Below, piece after piece: positions 10,270 through 21,354 of a stretch of DNA of 64,000 nt. The notes under the pieces were generated by a model. The model had not been told where the DNA came from and searched no databases. It saw only the letters and a program-made list of their open reading frames with translations. Made by a program: the position numbers and the translations under genes. Numbering within the stretch: position 1 is the stretch's first letter; each line of letters starts with the position of its first letter. Origin of the DNA: Azorinus chamasolen (taxonomy: Eukaryota; Mollusca; Bivalvia; Cardiida; Solecurtidae); NCBI GenBank assembly GCA_963576725.1, contig OY755238.1:27310334-27374333 (forward strand). The letters run 5' to 3'.

Positions 10270-10690
10270 GCAGAATGTGTGTCTTCCCATGTTTGTCTTT
10301 TAAAACTTTGTTGTTGAAAATACTGTTGAAGACGTCTATTGTTTAATCATGCTTTCAGAAATGTTTTATATTACAACAGTGATAAGAGATGCAGATGTGG
10401 ATTGAAGAATTGAATTGGCATGCATGGTACAGACATTTTTTTGTGGATGACATTCCATCATTTAAGATATTCCAATCTGTGATAAACTTGTTTAAAGTAT
10501 TTTGTTGTAAAATGCTTATAAACAAACCAATGTAAAATTATCTGTTTTGTTCATAGTTATTACATGATGTTATAGCAATTACCATGAAAATTGTATGTAC
10601 TCATGAGATATATTAATTTTACAACAAGCATCATTGCTACATAATGTCATGTAACTATGAATAAATAAAAAGTATACAAGCAGTAAGTGT
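10270..10690 (+). other. GAS8: GAS8 3' untranslated region
   Basis: About 400 bp from the stop to a canonical AATAAA at 10660-10665, overlapped by a second ATAAA; cleavage is expected 10-30 bp downstream. No repeat element lies inside it; the next P1 begins just past the expected end. Confidence 0.75.
10660..10665 (+). terminator. GAS8: Polyadenylation signal AATAAA of GAS8
   Basis: First exact AATAAA downstream of the stop codon in an AT-rich context, followed within 40 bp by the GT-rich TAAGTGTTTGTTGTTT. Confidence 0.75.
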
Positions 10691-10694
10691 TTGT

Positions 10695-10892
10695 TGTTTC
10701 TACCTGATATAGATGCCATTGTTAACAGACTAGACCCAGATAAGATGACTCCTGTAGACAGGACTGCTCTGTTTGCTTATGATATTAAACAGATCTGATT
10801 CTGCAATTTCTGCTATGATAAAAAATTCCTTTGCTTACATGGCCATTATTAAATCTGAATTAAATGAACATTCATGAAGGCATGAATTGATA
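10695..10892 (+). mobile_element. P1 element, degenerate
   Basis: Core AACAGACTAGACCC...TGCTCTGTTTGC at about 10724-10778 with most of the right arm deleted (CTCCTGTAGACAGG), followed by the right flank (GATCTGATTCTGCA, ATTCATGAAGG). Confidence 0.6.
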
Positions 10893-10894
10893 TA

Positions 10895-11093
10895 CAGTAA
10901 CACCCCACTAAATCGGAATTATAGTAGAGAAAAAATAGATACTTTTAAGCAGGTGGCTGCTAAATGCATGGTGAAAGTCATGAAGAAAGTTCCTATAGAA
11001 GCTTTCTACTTGACTTTCATCCTGCATTAAGCTGCCACCTCCTAGACCGATATTTATACAAATATTAATGTCCGCTTTAGAGAGATTTTACTG
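10895..11093. mobile_element. P3 foldback element (complete)
   Basis: CAGTAACACCCCACTAAATC...AGAGATTTTACTG between TA dinucleotides at 10893-10894 and 11094-11095, consistent with TA target duplication. Core GCAGGTGGCTGC...GCTGCCACCTC with centre AGTTCCTATAGAAGC. Confidence 0.82.
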
Positions 11094-11432
11094 TATACAT
11101 ATTGTATTCATGAAGAAAATGTTTAACTGTAAATATGTTTTAGCTCACTTGAGAACAAGTTTTAGGATATATGAATGTTTGTCATCCATCCAATCATCTG
11201 CAATTAGTTTGTTTACTGTCAAGCATCCAGAATTCTTAAGCAGTCTTTATACAAAATAGAATGTGCAAACAGATAGTGATAACATCTTGAACATGTACAA
11301 CTTAGCGCAAGGTCAAATAAATAGGTCCAGAGTTATGTTCCCTTGATTTATCAACATTATATTTTTGCATTTTTACATTAAAGTACTTTCATTTCTTGAC
11401 TGATTATGATTATATTCAGGCAAAATGTGATG

Positions 11433-11570
11433 AACCCTTCACTCCATGATTATACTCGTAGGAAAAAGTTTTAGATAAATTTTTATAATGCCATATGACA
11501 TTTTGGCTCTATATTATATCGTAGGAAAACAGAGCCTACTGGAGCCATCTGTCGCGGGTATACTATAAAT
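11433..11570 (-). mobile_element. P1 remnant
   Basis: GAACCCTTCACTCCATGA at the left and a decayed core ACAGAGCCTACTGGAGCC; the right end is missing. Confidence 0.5.
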
Positions 11571-11640
11571 GTCTAGTCCTAACTCTTTAATATTTTAAGC
11601 TACTTAGAATACTTTTTTATGCACTGGATTTGTCTAACTA

Positions 11641-12290
11641 TGTCCCCAAAATGAAATGGGGGGGGGGGGGGGGGGGAGGACATATTGTGTTTGCTCCGAT
11701 TCTTCTAATTATTCATTCCAATTCTTCTGCCATGAACTTGTTCAACACATTTCTCAGTAAGTAATGGACAAATTCTAATGAAACTTCACATGAACATTGC
11801 TGGTTGCATGCATCAAATGGTGGGCTCTGATTGGTCAAAATGTTTTGCGAAATTACATATCATTCGGATTTGCTGAAAATTGGTATCAAGGGATATTTTA
11901 GTACTCTAAATCAATTGTTAGGTGTTTCGAAAGTACTGGTTACCATGGTAACTGAAATGTGGCGCTGATTGATCAAAATTTAGATATTTTTCTACAAATC
12001 TAGATATTGTTCAATTTTACTGATAATTGTTATGGCAGGATATTTTAGCACCCTTAATTAATTGGTAGGTCTTTCGAAAAAAATTGGTTGCCATGGTAAC
12101 TGAATGAGGGCTCTGAATGGTTGAAATTTAAGTAATTTTTCGACGAATTCAGATATTGTTAGATTTGCTGAAAATTGGTATGTTTGGATATTTAAGCACT
12201 CAGAATTGATTGGTAGGTCTTTCCAAAGAATTGATTGCCATGGTAACTGAATGGTGAGCTCTAATCGGTCGAAATTTAGTAATGTCTCCC
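11641..12290 (+). mobile_element. pearl/Helitron-like element with ~148 bp tandem repeats
   Basis: Opens ATGTCCCC...GGGGGAGGACATATTGTG with a 20-base G run (11659-11676). Units anchored on CCATGGTAACTGAA begin near 11942, 12091 and 12238 (spacing 149 and 147) and contain GATATTGTTAGATTTGCTG. Units are diverged, so this copy is older than the one at 8691. Confidence 0.6.
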
Positions 12291-13347
12291 CCATTTATGG
12301 GGAGACATATTGTTTTTGCCAGAGTTGTCTGTCCGTCCGTCCGGACGTTTTGATAAAATCTCGGACGAGTTTGAAAGTGGGTCACGTGGGGATGATAACA
12401 AGGTTACTAGGTCAAACAGTAGAAAAAACCTTGTGAACAATCTAGTGGTCACATTGTTTGTCCAATCTTAGAATGATTATCTTGATAATATCTTAGACGA
12501 GTTTGAAAGTGGTTCATGTGGAGTCAAAAACTAGGCCACTAGGTCAAATAGAAAAACCTTGTGAACACTCTAGATGTCACATTTGTTGCCGAATCTTCAT
12601 GTAACTTTATCAGCATGCTTGTTTTGATAAAATCTCGGACGAGTTTGAAAGTGGGTCACGTGGGGATAATAACTAGGTCACTAGGTCAAACAGTAGAAAA
12701 AAACCCTTGTGAGCAATCTAGTGGTCACATTGTTTGTCCAATCTTCATGAAACTTTATCAGAATGATTATCTTGATAATATCTTAGACGAGTTTGAAAGT
12801 GGTTCATGTGGAGTCAAAAACTAGGCCACTAGGTCAAATAGAAAAACCTTGTGAACACTCTAGAGGCCACGTTTTTAGCCAAATCTTCATGAAACTTTAT
12901 CAGAATGATTCTCCTGATAAAATATTGGACGAGTTTGAAAGTGTGTTGCCTGGGGTCAGAAATGTAGGTCACTGGGTCATATCTTAGAAAAATCTTGTTT
13001 AAACTCCAGTGGCCGCATTTTAATAGCATAAATACGATACCTGTTATGGTATGCTACTCATGGATGGGGTGGGATACAAAAGAAGGTCACTAGGTCAACT
13101 CTTAGAAAAATCATTCTAGAGCTAGGGCACATGTTTAGCCCAATCTTCATGGGTCAGAATGATTGTCTTGATAAAATCAATATTCTAAATATTGTTCTCC
13201 AGAACCACTGAACATGATCCACTATCAACATTGTTCAAATATTTCCCTTATATCGATATTGGACTCATCTTGGGGCTATCCAGCTATAATCTTAAATCTA
13301 TGGTAATCAGGTGAGCGATTAAGGGCCATCTTGGCCATCTTGTTTTT
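12283..13347 (+). mobile_element. pearl/Helitron-like element with 130-148 bp tandem repeats
   Basis: Starts with the hairpin CCCCCATTTATGGGG and GAGACATATTGTTTTTGCC, then CCGTCCGTCCG, then units anchored on GACGAGTTTGAAAGTG at 12364, 12496, 12638, 12786 and 12928, each with ACTAGGTCAAA and CTTGTGAACA. Ends GGTGAGCGATTAAGGGCC, ATCTTGGCCATCTTGTTT. The same tail and core recur widely in mollusc genomes (general knowledge). Open frames across it are repeat-derived. Confidence 0.7.
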
Positions 13348-13964
13348 GTTGTTGTTTATTTGTTTGTTTTCTGTGGGAAGGGTTCAGGGCCCAATTAAAT
13401 CAAATGTTCATATTTAAAATGACTGAAAAGGGATTCTTAAGTGTGTACCTGTATTCTGATAAAATCTGAACTTGGCGGCAAGAAAAATCATGACATCAAA
13501 TCTAAACCTGATGCTGATCTTGACTTCTTGGTCAATTGTGCACATGGGCCTGACATGGGCCTGACATGGGCCTAACTTATCTTAGGGGTAATTTCTGCAT
13601 GGCAACTTAATTATAGAGAACCAAGACGTTCTTTAGCTTATTTTAGTTTATTAATTTCGTCATAGATATTATATAACCTTTTTAGTTTCAAATTTACTTT
13701 TAGATCAACTCTTTAAGTTATACATATATGTGTCTTACTACGTTGCTTTGAATTATGAAAGTTTGGTCAGCGGGAAATAGTCACATCGGTAGACAGAAAA
13801 AACAACAACACCAGGGATATGTTTTGGTGTACAAGTTTCGGATCATGGGATGCTTTCTGTATCACAGGTAAATCATTCATATATAAAATTTAAAAAAAAA
13901 GAAGACGCATTGTATGTTTACAACCGTACATTTCCAGAGGTCGTCTACAGTAAACTTGAAGCAA
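13348..13964. other. Intergenic, nothing recognised
   Basis: AT-rich, with a short triplicate GACATGGGCCT near 13547-13572; otherwise featureless. Confidence 0.5.
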
Positions 13965-14310
13965 TGATACCCATGAAGAACGTATTTCTCCTGTAAGTGC
14001 TGTCTGGTCAGAGTCTGCTCTGTTTGCTTATGCAATATAGATCTGATTATTGGTTGTTGTTGTTGTTGTTGTTGTTGTTAAAGTTTTTGTGCGTTTTTGT
14101 CATGGAAATAAATTTCCTTATACTTTGTACTTGTAAGAATTAATTTCTGACCATGAATATAACAAAGTAGAATAAAAAAAAAATAGAAATTAATATTGCA
14201 TACACAAACAGAGAAAGAGAGCAGATCCAAGATACCACAGGGACAGTCTGATATGGATCTACACTGTTTACAGAATGTCTAAAGATACGTGTCTATCAGG
14301 TAAAGAAATG
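13965..14310. mobile_element. Two P1 remnants with a (GTT)n tract
   Basis: A plus fragment has TTCTCCTGTAAGTGC and GTCTGCTCTGTTTGC then a (TTG)n run at about 14055-14080. A minus fragment follows (ACAAACAGAG...GGATCTACACTGTTTAC). Neither has intact ends. Confidence 0.55.
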
Positions 14311-14469
14311 TACGTAGTGGTGTAGGCGTGCTCGAAGGGCGCATACGAGCAAGGGAGAGCAATCCGTCTGTCTTCAATCGAGTTATAAAGTACATAACGA
14401 GTGACTGGTCTTTACATAAAAGTGCAATCAATATGGTATACAGTAGTTCTAACATGGCCGAAGTGGCCA

Positions 14470-14673
14470 TTCATGGAGGAGTTAAAATATGTGGTTGCTT
14501 AATGCAGGGTAAAGGTAATGCAGAAAGCTCATATAGGAGCTTTCTGTATTACTTTTGACCTGCATAAGCTACCATATGCCTTACAACTCCCTAATTAGAC
14601 CCTTACAACTCCCTCATTAGACCTCTTTTTGATGGCCAGAGTAACTGGCCAGTTAAAACAGGTTCTACTGTAA
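14470..14673. mobile_element. P3 element, left end eroded
   Basis: GTGGTTGCTTAATGCAGGGT, centre AAAGCTCATATAGGAGCTTT, then GACCTGCATAAGC, a short duplication of CTTACAACTCCCT, and the right end AACAGGTTCTACTG. Confidence 0.7.
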
Positions 14674-14795
14674 ACACCCTGTTATAACTCCCTTAACCTA
14701 CATTAGATGTGCATTAAAATTGCAACGCGTTCGTGTGTATGTGCGTGTATGTACGTGTATGTGCATGTATGTGCGTGTCCGCTGTAGTACCGTAT

Positions 14796-15580
14796 ACTCC
14801 ATAATAAACGCACACACTATAATACACGCCCCACTATAATACACGCCCCACTGTAATAAACGCCATACTGTAATACACGTGCCACTCTAATACACACCCA
14901 CACTCTAATACACACCCACGGTAATACACGCCCCACTCTAATAATAGCCCGACTCTAATATACATCCCACTCTAATACACACCCCACTGTAATACATACC
15001 CACTGTAATACACAACCACACTCTAATACACACCCAATCTTATACACACCCACACTCTGATACACGTCCTGTTCTAATACACGCCCCATTCTAATACACG
15101 CCCCACTCTAATACACGCCCGCCACTGTAAAATACACCCACTGTAATATACACCCCACTGTAACACACGTCTCACTGTAATACACACCCACACTTTAATA
15201 CACACGCCACTGTAATACACGCCCGACTCTAGTATACACCCACTGTAATACACGACCCCATTCTAATAAACACATACACTCTAATACACGCCCCACTGTA
15301 ATACTCGTCCCACTGTAATATATGCCCCGCTGTAATACTCGCCCTACTCTAATACACACCCATTGTAATACTCACCCCACTCTAGTACACGTCTCACTGT
15401 AATACTCGCCCCACTCTAGTACACGTCTCACTGTAATACTCGCCCCACTCTAATACACGCCCTATTGTAATACACGCCCCAGTGTAATACATGCCCCACT
15501 GTAATACTCGTCCAAATCTAATACACGCCCCACTGTAATACACGCCCACTCTGATATACGCCCCACGGTTATAGACAACC
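14796..15580. repeat. ~17 bp minisatellite (AATACACGCCCCACTCT)n
   Basis: About 45 variant units alternate TCTAATACAC and TGTAATACAC with GCCCCAC or ACCCAC. Longer-order copying is visible, e.g. ACTCTAGTACACGTCTCAC repeated near 15383 and 15414. High C+G compared with the surroundings. Confidence 0.85.
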
Positions 15581-15663
15581 CATATGCCCCGGTGATAATC
15601 ATGATTAATGAAACAACCAAACCCCTATATAATAACCATTAAATAAAGAACTAGGTACATGTA

Positions 15664-15868
15664 CAGTTAAACCCCGCTAATGCGACCACTTAATAAACAG
15701 CTACTGGTGCCGTTTAAAGCAGGTGGTTGCTTAATGCAGGACGAAAGTTATGCAGAAAGCTCCTATAGGAGCTTTCTGCATAACTTTCGTCCTGCATTAA
15801 GCTACCACCTGCCTCTGTCACCCAGAATTATGCCCCTTTTTGGTGGTCGTATTAGCGGGGTTTTACTG
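15664..15868. mobile_element. P3 foldback element (reference copy)
   Basis: CAGTTAAACCCCGCTAATGC to AGCGGGGTTTTACTG, flanked by TA on both sides; 205 bp. The core (15719-15812) is a 94 bp near-palindrome from GCAGGTGGTTGCTTAATGC through AAAGCTCCTATAGGAGCTTT to AGCTACCACCTGC. Ends resemble pogo/Tigger-type Tc1-mariner repeats. No coding capacity. Confidence 0.87.
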
Positions 15869-15883
15869 TATATCAAAATACAT

Positions 15884-15975
15884 GTGGTAGCATAATGCAG
15901 ACTGAAATCAATGCAGAAAGCTCTTCTAGAAGCTTTAAGTACTGCTTTCATTCTGCATTAAGCAACCATCTGTGT
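15884..15975. mobile_element. P3 core fragment
   Basis: TGTGGTAGCATAATGCAG to CTGCATTAAGCAACCATCTG with centre AAAGCTCTTCTAGAAGCTTT; no terminal repeats. Confidence 0.65.
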
Positions 15976-16407
15976 ACAAAATGGAAGAAGCTTCTATTTA
16001 AATATTGTAGCGATCCCCGTTTATTAGAAACTCTATGGTATATTATATACGTATAGACATAATGCAAATTCTCATCGTCTTCATATGTGGCTGGGTAATA
16101 GACCAACACTGTAGGTTGACGTCAGATGAATATCATTGACGACAATGCACAACTGAAGTTCTATATAGATAGGTGTGCATATAGACTGCAAACTTTTCCT
16201 AGGAGACGTGTCCCCGTCAAAGGACCCACCCCACCCCGCTTCCGCTACGACATATTGTTGTCTGCAAAATTCGCCGTCCGCATCAATTTTAGCTTTTGAA
16301 CTTACTCTTTTTTCATAATTCATACAGATTGGATCCTATTAATCGGTCGAAAGAGAAATTAATGTGATCATTCAAAGACATTCTAGCATGGCGTTACTGA
16401 TATAAAA
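15976..16407. other. Intergenic, nothing recognised
   Basis: No element or gene identified. Confidence 0.5.
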
Positions 16408-16605
16408 TCTTTCCTCATACAAAGGCTTAGCATGGTCTTTGCAAACAAAGAAGACTCAGATCAGATGACGCCTGAGGAACCCTCTGATCAGGATCTGTTC
16501 TGCTTGCTAATGAAATGATAAAGATCTGATTCTACACTTTCTATCACTATCAGCCAATGAATATCCATGATGTCATTATTTCTTACATAAATATATAATA
16601 TGAGA
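16408..16605 (+). mobile_element. P1 element, TTAA ends lost
   Basis: CTTTCCTCATACAAAGG, core GCAAACAAAGAAGACTCAG...TGTTCTGCTTGC around GACGCCTGAGGAACC, then AAAGATCTGATTCTAC and GATGTCATTATTTCTTAC. Confidence 0.65.
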
Positions 16606-16608
16606 CAA

Positions 16609-16717
16609 GTGGTAGCTTAATGCAGGGTGAAAGTCATACAGGTGCATTAAGTAGCAGCCGACCTTAAAGGGCAAATTATTCATTATTAAGATTTCTTAGT
16701 ATCGAGTTTTACCGTAC
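16609..16717. mobile_element. P3 element with most of the palindrome deleted
   Basis: AGTGGTAGCTTAATGCAGGG passes into GTGCATTAAGTAGCAGCC without the AAAGCTCC centre, ending GAGTTTTACCGTA. Confidence 0.6.
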
Positions 16718-16751
16718 ATGTATTTATTAAGAATGATGAATGTATGAATAG

Positions 16752-16994
16752 TAACCCTTCGTCGCCAATGTCGCAAAACGTGCACCAAGACAAATAGTGC
16801 AGTCCCTGATCAGACACCGCCTTTTCAAGGCAGTGTCTGATTAGGGACTTCACTTTTTGTCTCAAACTCTATTTTTATATCTGTACTTTATTCCTTTGAA
16901 AGTTGCATTTATTTATCTCATTTGCTTATTTTACCAAATGATACCAAAACTGGTTTGCAGACGACAATTAGAAATTTGGCGCCCAAAGGGATAC
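16752..16994 (+). mobile_element. P6 foldback element
   Basis: TAACCCTTCGTCGCCAATGT, core ACAAATAGTGCAGTCCCTGA...TTAGGGACTTCACTTTTTGT with centre ACCGCCTTTTCAAGGCAGT, then GCAGACGACAATTAGAAATT and GCCCAAAGGGATA. Reverse complement of the copy at 59178 along its length. Confidence 0.72.
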
Positions 16995-17264
16995 CGTAAG
17001 TATAGCTGAATTTGGGTTTAAGTGTTGGTTAGGGAGCGAAGGCGTCTTATAATTCTTTATAATTATTCACTTGTTTAATACCATTTACAGGTACTGATAG
17101 CAGTGGTACCAAATAATTACCATTACCCTGCTGTGAAAATTAATGCACATGTAGATCTATGCTCAAATGTACCCGAGCTTGGTTCAGTTTGGACTTTTCT
17201 GATTCGATCAACCTTTTGAAGAAAAACTATTGACCGAGTGTCATGACACAAGCTTTTGAGAAAC

Positions 17265-17386
17265 TATTGACCACGTGTCAAAGAGTTTGTATCCTGGTGA
17301 GACGCCGAGTTACTCGGCATCTAAAGAGTTTGTATCCTGGTGAGACGCCGAGTTACTCGGTATCTCTTCTGGGTCCAGTTTGTTAT
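17265..17386. repeat. P7 palindromic core, internally duplicated
   Basis: The block AAAGAGTTTGTATCCTGGTG through GACGCCGAGTTACTCGG occurs twice (about 17280 and 17326), followed by the opposing arm CTTCTGGGTCCAGTTTG. Confidence 0.65.
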
Positions 17387-17566
17387 ACATGTAAATACGA
17401 CTACAGTAGTAGCTAGGAATATAAGAGTTTACAATTTCCTTTTCAATATCCAAAATTCCACTTGTAAGAAAAAAATGACATCATGAATATGTATTGCCGG
17501 AATTTTACAGTGTTGCATGAACACCGGTTTTTCTTTACCTTAGAAGAAACTGTTGTAACAGATATA

Positions 17567-17771
17567 CAGTAAAACTCCTCTAATGCGACCCCCAAAAACA
17601 GGTATAATTGAGAGTGGTACAGACAGGTGGTAGCTTAATGCATGACGAAAGTAATGCAGAAAGCTCCTATAGGAGTTTTCTGAATTACTTTCGTCATGCA
17701 TTAAGCAACCACCTGCTTATAGAGACAGTCATGTCTATTCATTAAGTGGTCGTATTAGAGGGGTTCTACTG
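17567..17771. mobile_element. P3 foldback element (complete)
   Basis: CAGTAAAACTCCTCTAATGC to TTAGAGGGGTTCTACTG between TA dinucleotides, 205 bp; centre AAAGCTCCTATAGGAGTTTT. Confidence 0.85.
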
Positions 17772-17811
17772 TATATCATTCCAAATATGTAAAAAGGCGT
17801 TTATTGGAGGA

Positions 17812-18140
17812 TTAACCCTTTCCTTCATATAAACGTTTTTTAGCACATTGGCAGACAGAGTAGACCCAGCATAGACTCAGAATATACTCAGATCAAACGG
17901 CTCCTGTAGGAGTCATCTGGCCACGGTCTGTTCTATTTGGTTTAGACAAGATATAGATCTAATTCCACTTTTTTCAAAGCCAAAAAAATCCTTACCAGGT
18001 TCTTGTTTTTATCGAAATTTGTCTAGCCACCTTTTCGTTCCAAAATCAATCGTCCAGAATTTAACATTGTTAAAAATCCAGTTTATTAATATCCATGATG
18101 TCATCATTTTTAACATAAATATAGAGTATGGGGAAAATGA
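17812..18140 (+). mobile_element. P1 element with extra internal sequence
   Basis: TTAACCCTTTCCTTCAT at 17812; core GACAGAGTAGACCC then a ~25 bp extra segment (ATAGACTCAGAATATACTCA) before GATCAAACGGCTCCTGTAGG; right flank carries ATATCCATGATGTCATC. Right TTAA lost. Confidence 0.65.
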
Positions 18141-18182
18141 AGTGTCAAGATTAAAGTTCATTCCATTCTCTGACACAATCAG

Positions 18183-18325
18183 TGGGTCAAACAGGTTGAC
18201 TACTAATGAGATGCTAAGTTACTTCGCGTTTCATCCGGGTCCAAACTGGACTGGGTGTCAAACAGCTTGGATCCAGATGAGACACTGAGTAACTCAGCGT
18301 CTCTTCTGGACCCAAGCTATTTTTC
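18183..18325. repeat. Two consecutive P7 cores
   Basis: First GTCAAACAGGTTGAC...GGGTCCAAACTGG, then GTCAAACAGCTTGGATCCAG...TCTGGACCCAAGC, centre GAGTAACTC. The flanks show no terminal repeat. Confidence 0.62.
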
Positions 18326-18329
18326 AAAT

Positions 18330-18715
18330 AACAGTCATGTAGCACTTAGCACGTACCACAATAAGGATGTGTCATATAACCTGAAATTACATCAGCTGTT
18401 CAAATGAAACTAGCGTGAATTACATTAAATCATAAAATTACGCATCACGTTCGTAATGACATCAGCCAGAGACAGAGTATTCATGTACATGTATACGTGT
18501 ACATGGGTCTCTGCACCAGTCTGTGTTTTACATGGTGAGTTGGTGGCAAATTAAATCTTAATTTACTAAGTTTCCCTTTGTAATTAAACAATATTAATGT
18601 TCTTTGTAGCAGACATCGAACTTTGCAGACGACAAATATTGCAACGAAAGAGCTAACTGGAAACAAAGAACAGTTGCTTCAGCTCAGAGACTGGTATAAA
18701 ACAATAATAGTTATA
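18330..18715. other. Intergenic, nothing recognised
   Basis: No feature seen; includes ACATGTATACGTGTACATG at 18484-18502, a short AT-rich palindrome. Confidence 0.5.
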
Positions 18716-18719
18716 ATCC

Positions 18720-18982
18720 TTGGTATTCCATAAATACGCCTTTCTGTGCCTTTGCAAACAGAGTAGACCAAGATCAGACGGCTCCCACAGTCCTAGGAGC
18801 CGTCTGATCAGGGTCTGATATGTTGGCTTATGCTATAATATAGACATGATTCTACAGTTTCAGCCATGGCATACTCATGGCCAAAAAGTCCTGTCTCCTT
18901 GTGCTATAACAAAAAGTTAATCTATTTTATTATCCATGATGTCATTATTTCTTATATAAATATTCGTGAAGTAAATGGTTGA
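18720..18982 (+). mobile_element. P1 foldback element
   Basis: Core GCAAACAGAGTAGACC at 18756, with CACAGT inserted before the centre TCCTAGGAGCCGTCTG; right flank has GATGTCATTATTTCTTAT and GAAGTAAATGGTTGA. Left TTAA decayed. Confidence 0.7.
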
Positions 18983-19057
18983 ACTGGGTGTATTGAAACA
19001 CCACAAATGACTCCTTAGGCAACAATGGATATAAGTTGTATACATAAAATATTGAAA

Positions 19058-19253
19058 TTACAATAAAACCGGTCTACGGTGACCTACTAAATTAAGTCTA
19101 ATTTTTAAGACAGTTGGTAGCTTAATGAAATGCTAAAGCTATGTAGAAAGCTCCTGTATGAGCTTTCTGCATTACCTTTCTTCCTGTAACTTAATTAGCA
19201 ATCATCTACTCTTATAGACACCTGTGGTTATTCATTATAAGATGAGTATATCT
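19058..19253. mobile_element. P3 element, degenerate
   Basis: CAATAAAACCGGTCTACGG at the left, GTTGGTAGCTTAATG, centre AAAGCTCCTGTATGAGCTTT, ending in a decayed right repeat. Confidence 0.6.
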
Positions 19254-19440
19254 GCAAGCACTGCAGAAAATGAGTTTGATATCTAATTTCATTTATGACG
19301 AAAGAATAGCTTTTCAGAATAAAAGTCAAACTTGATCTGTATTTCATTGTAATCCATTCATTCAATAAAGTCAACGCATTCTCATTTTCAAGCATTCCAG
19401 AAAAAAAGTCTGGAAAAATAAACTCTAACAGAATGTGTAT

Positions 19441-19920
19441 GCCCCCCTCCCACAACCACCCCAACGGGGGTGGGGGGGGGGGGGGCATATAGTAATCGCA
19501 TTGTCCGTCCTTCCGTCTGTTCGCGCTAACAATTCCTGTTTATATGTGACTAAATAATTACATGAGAACAAAAGATATGTTTGTTCTCTTCAGTTTTATG
19601 TGGCTTATTTTCAGTTTGGGTGGCTATTTTGAACAAAAGATTAGTCACATACACTCATTCCGTTAGAACGCCCGTCCTTCCTTATCTGTGAATGGATTTT
19701 AATATAACCTGCCACAAATGTTCACCAAACAAAGACGATGTGTCGCGTTCAACTCTCTGGTCCATGGGTCAAAGGTCAATGTCATCCTTCAGGGTCAAAG
19801 GTCGGGGCATTATAAGTGTTTAACAAACACACTCATGTTTTATCTTAAAAGTCCAGGGGTCATAACTCTTTTTACATGATCCAACGGGAATGAAAGCCAA
19901 ACATAGCTTGTAACCCATTG
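19441..19920 (+). mobile_element. pearl/Helitron-like element
   Basis: Opens GCCCCCCTCCC...GGGTGGGGGG...GGGGGGGCATATAGT, a foldback start like those at 11641 and 55943, then TTGTCCGTCCTTCCGTCTG and diverged sequence with GGTCAAAGGTCAATGTCATC. The end is uncertain. Confidence 0.5.
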
Positions 19921-19932
19921 GTATTTAATTAC

Positions 19933-20210
19933 AGTAGAACCTCTCTATAACGACCACTAAATTGTGTTAATTAGTTGGTAGTTAGGGCAGGTGGTTGCTT
20001 AAAGCAAGGTGAAAGTAAATCAGAACGCTCCTATAGGAAATGTTTGTCGAGGCAGAAACTGTAGAAGCAGGTATATATACATGTGCATGTTTATTGTTTT
20101 CATAATCAAACAAGTGGAGCAGATCCTGATCATGCGGCTGCTACAGGAATCGTATCATGAATCTGGGTCTACTCTGTTTGCAAATGCGTTAAAAAGGCAT
20201 ATATACCTAT
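19933..20210. mobile_element. P3 left half joined at the palindrome centre to a P1
   Basis: P3 runs from CAGTAGAACCTCTCTATAAC to its exact centre AACGCTCCTATAGG (20037). The next base begins P1 minus-orientation sequence (GAGGCAGAAACTGTAGAAGC, AACAAGTGGAGCAGATCC, TCTACTCTGTTTGC). The right half of P3 is absent. Confidence 0.68.
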
Positions 20211-20566
20211 GCAGTTTACAAATGCATGGTTACCTATTGGTTGAACTATGACGGAACTACATAAATGGCATCGTGCTTTTTCAAAGAAGACAGAAAGAAA
20301 TATTTGAATAGTACTTTCTGGAAATTTCCTAACACATTCAAGTTCAATAATCTGATGAATAGTACTACTTAAAGATAAATTAACATTATTAAAACTGTCA
20401 TTGTTCTGCAAGAAAACCATTTATGTCTGTAATTCATCCTAGTATTCTCGTTCTCCCAAATTCAAATTTCAATTACTTTATTTTTTCGATGGTTTGCAAT
20501 TTAGTTTAAACTTATATTATTATCTAATTATAATTCATCTATAGTTTAGTTGATTTTTTTCATGTA

Positions 20567-20771
20567 CAGTAAAACCCCGCTAATGCGACCACCTAAAAGA
20601 GGTATAATTCTGGGTGCTAGATGCAGGTGGTAGCTTAATGCAGGACAAAAGTAATGCAGAAAGCTCCTAGAGGAGCTTTCTGCATTACTTTTGCCCTGCA
20701 TTAAGCAACCACCTGCTTATAACGACATCCATGTTTATTCATTAAGTGGTCGCATTAGAGGGGTTCTACTG
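20567..20771. mobile_element. P3 foldback element (complete)
   Basis: CAGTAAAACCCCGCTAATGC to TTAGAGGGGTTCTACTG between TA dinucleotides, 205 bp; core GCAGGTGGTAGC...GCAACCACCTGC with centre AAAGCTCCTAGAGGAGCTTT. Confidence 0.86.
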
Positions 20772-20842
20772 TATTTTCATTTAATTTATTATCCCTTTGC
20801 TTCATGGCTTGTTTTTAGAGTATCTATGGAGTAGGGGGTTAA

Positions 20843-21354
20843 ACACTGTTCTTCCTGTTACAATGTTGTAAACATCTTCTATATGTCACATGCCCAGATT
20901 GGGCATTGACTTATCTGAATAAACTTGTAAACTTGCTAAACAACCCGGTCCGTATCCTTGATTGCTGCAGGTCTAGATCTAGATCGAGCGGCTAATGAAT
21001 ATAAGTCAATGTTTTATATAAATGTATAGTTGTTTGGCATCATATTGGCTTAACCAGGCCTATTATAGATTTTAAGGTCTTAAATTATATTATATTCTGC
21101 CTTTATATATTTTATCTATTACTGTATGTAAATGTTTTTTATGTATATTGTATGGTGTCATGTAAGTCGCGATGCGGCTGGATGTTAATGTTAGAGGTGT
21201 ATAACACTGTTAATCATTGTATATATTAACATATGACACGTTAATAAAATATTTATCTGTCTGTCCTAACCTGGCCTTTGTCTTCTGCTGGGAGCAAATT
21301 TTCGTCTGCTTCAAGTTCCATAAATTTCATTACAGATCTACAAAGATAACAGAT
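20843..21354. other. Intergenic, AT-rich; TCTAGATC-rich stretch
   Basis: TCTAGATCTAGATC motifs occur at about 20972 and again at 21581, 21648 and 21688. No gene or known element. A short P1 remnant lies just before, at 20793-20842. Confidence 0.5.

Noticed and set aside
12058..13029. Several open frames between 12.0 and 13.0 kb
   Set aside because: All fall on pearl-like tandem cores and repeat the same peptide motif in different frames.
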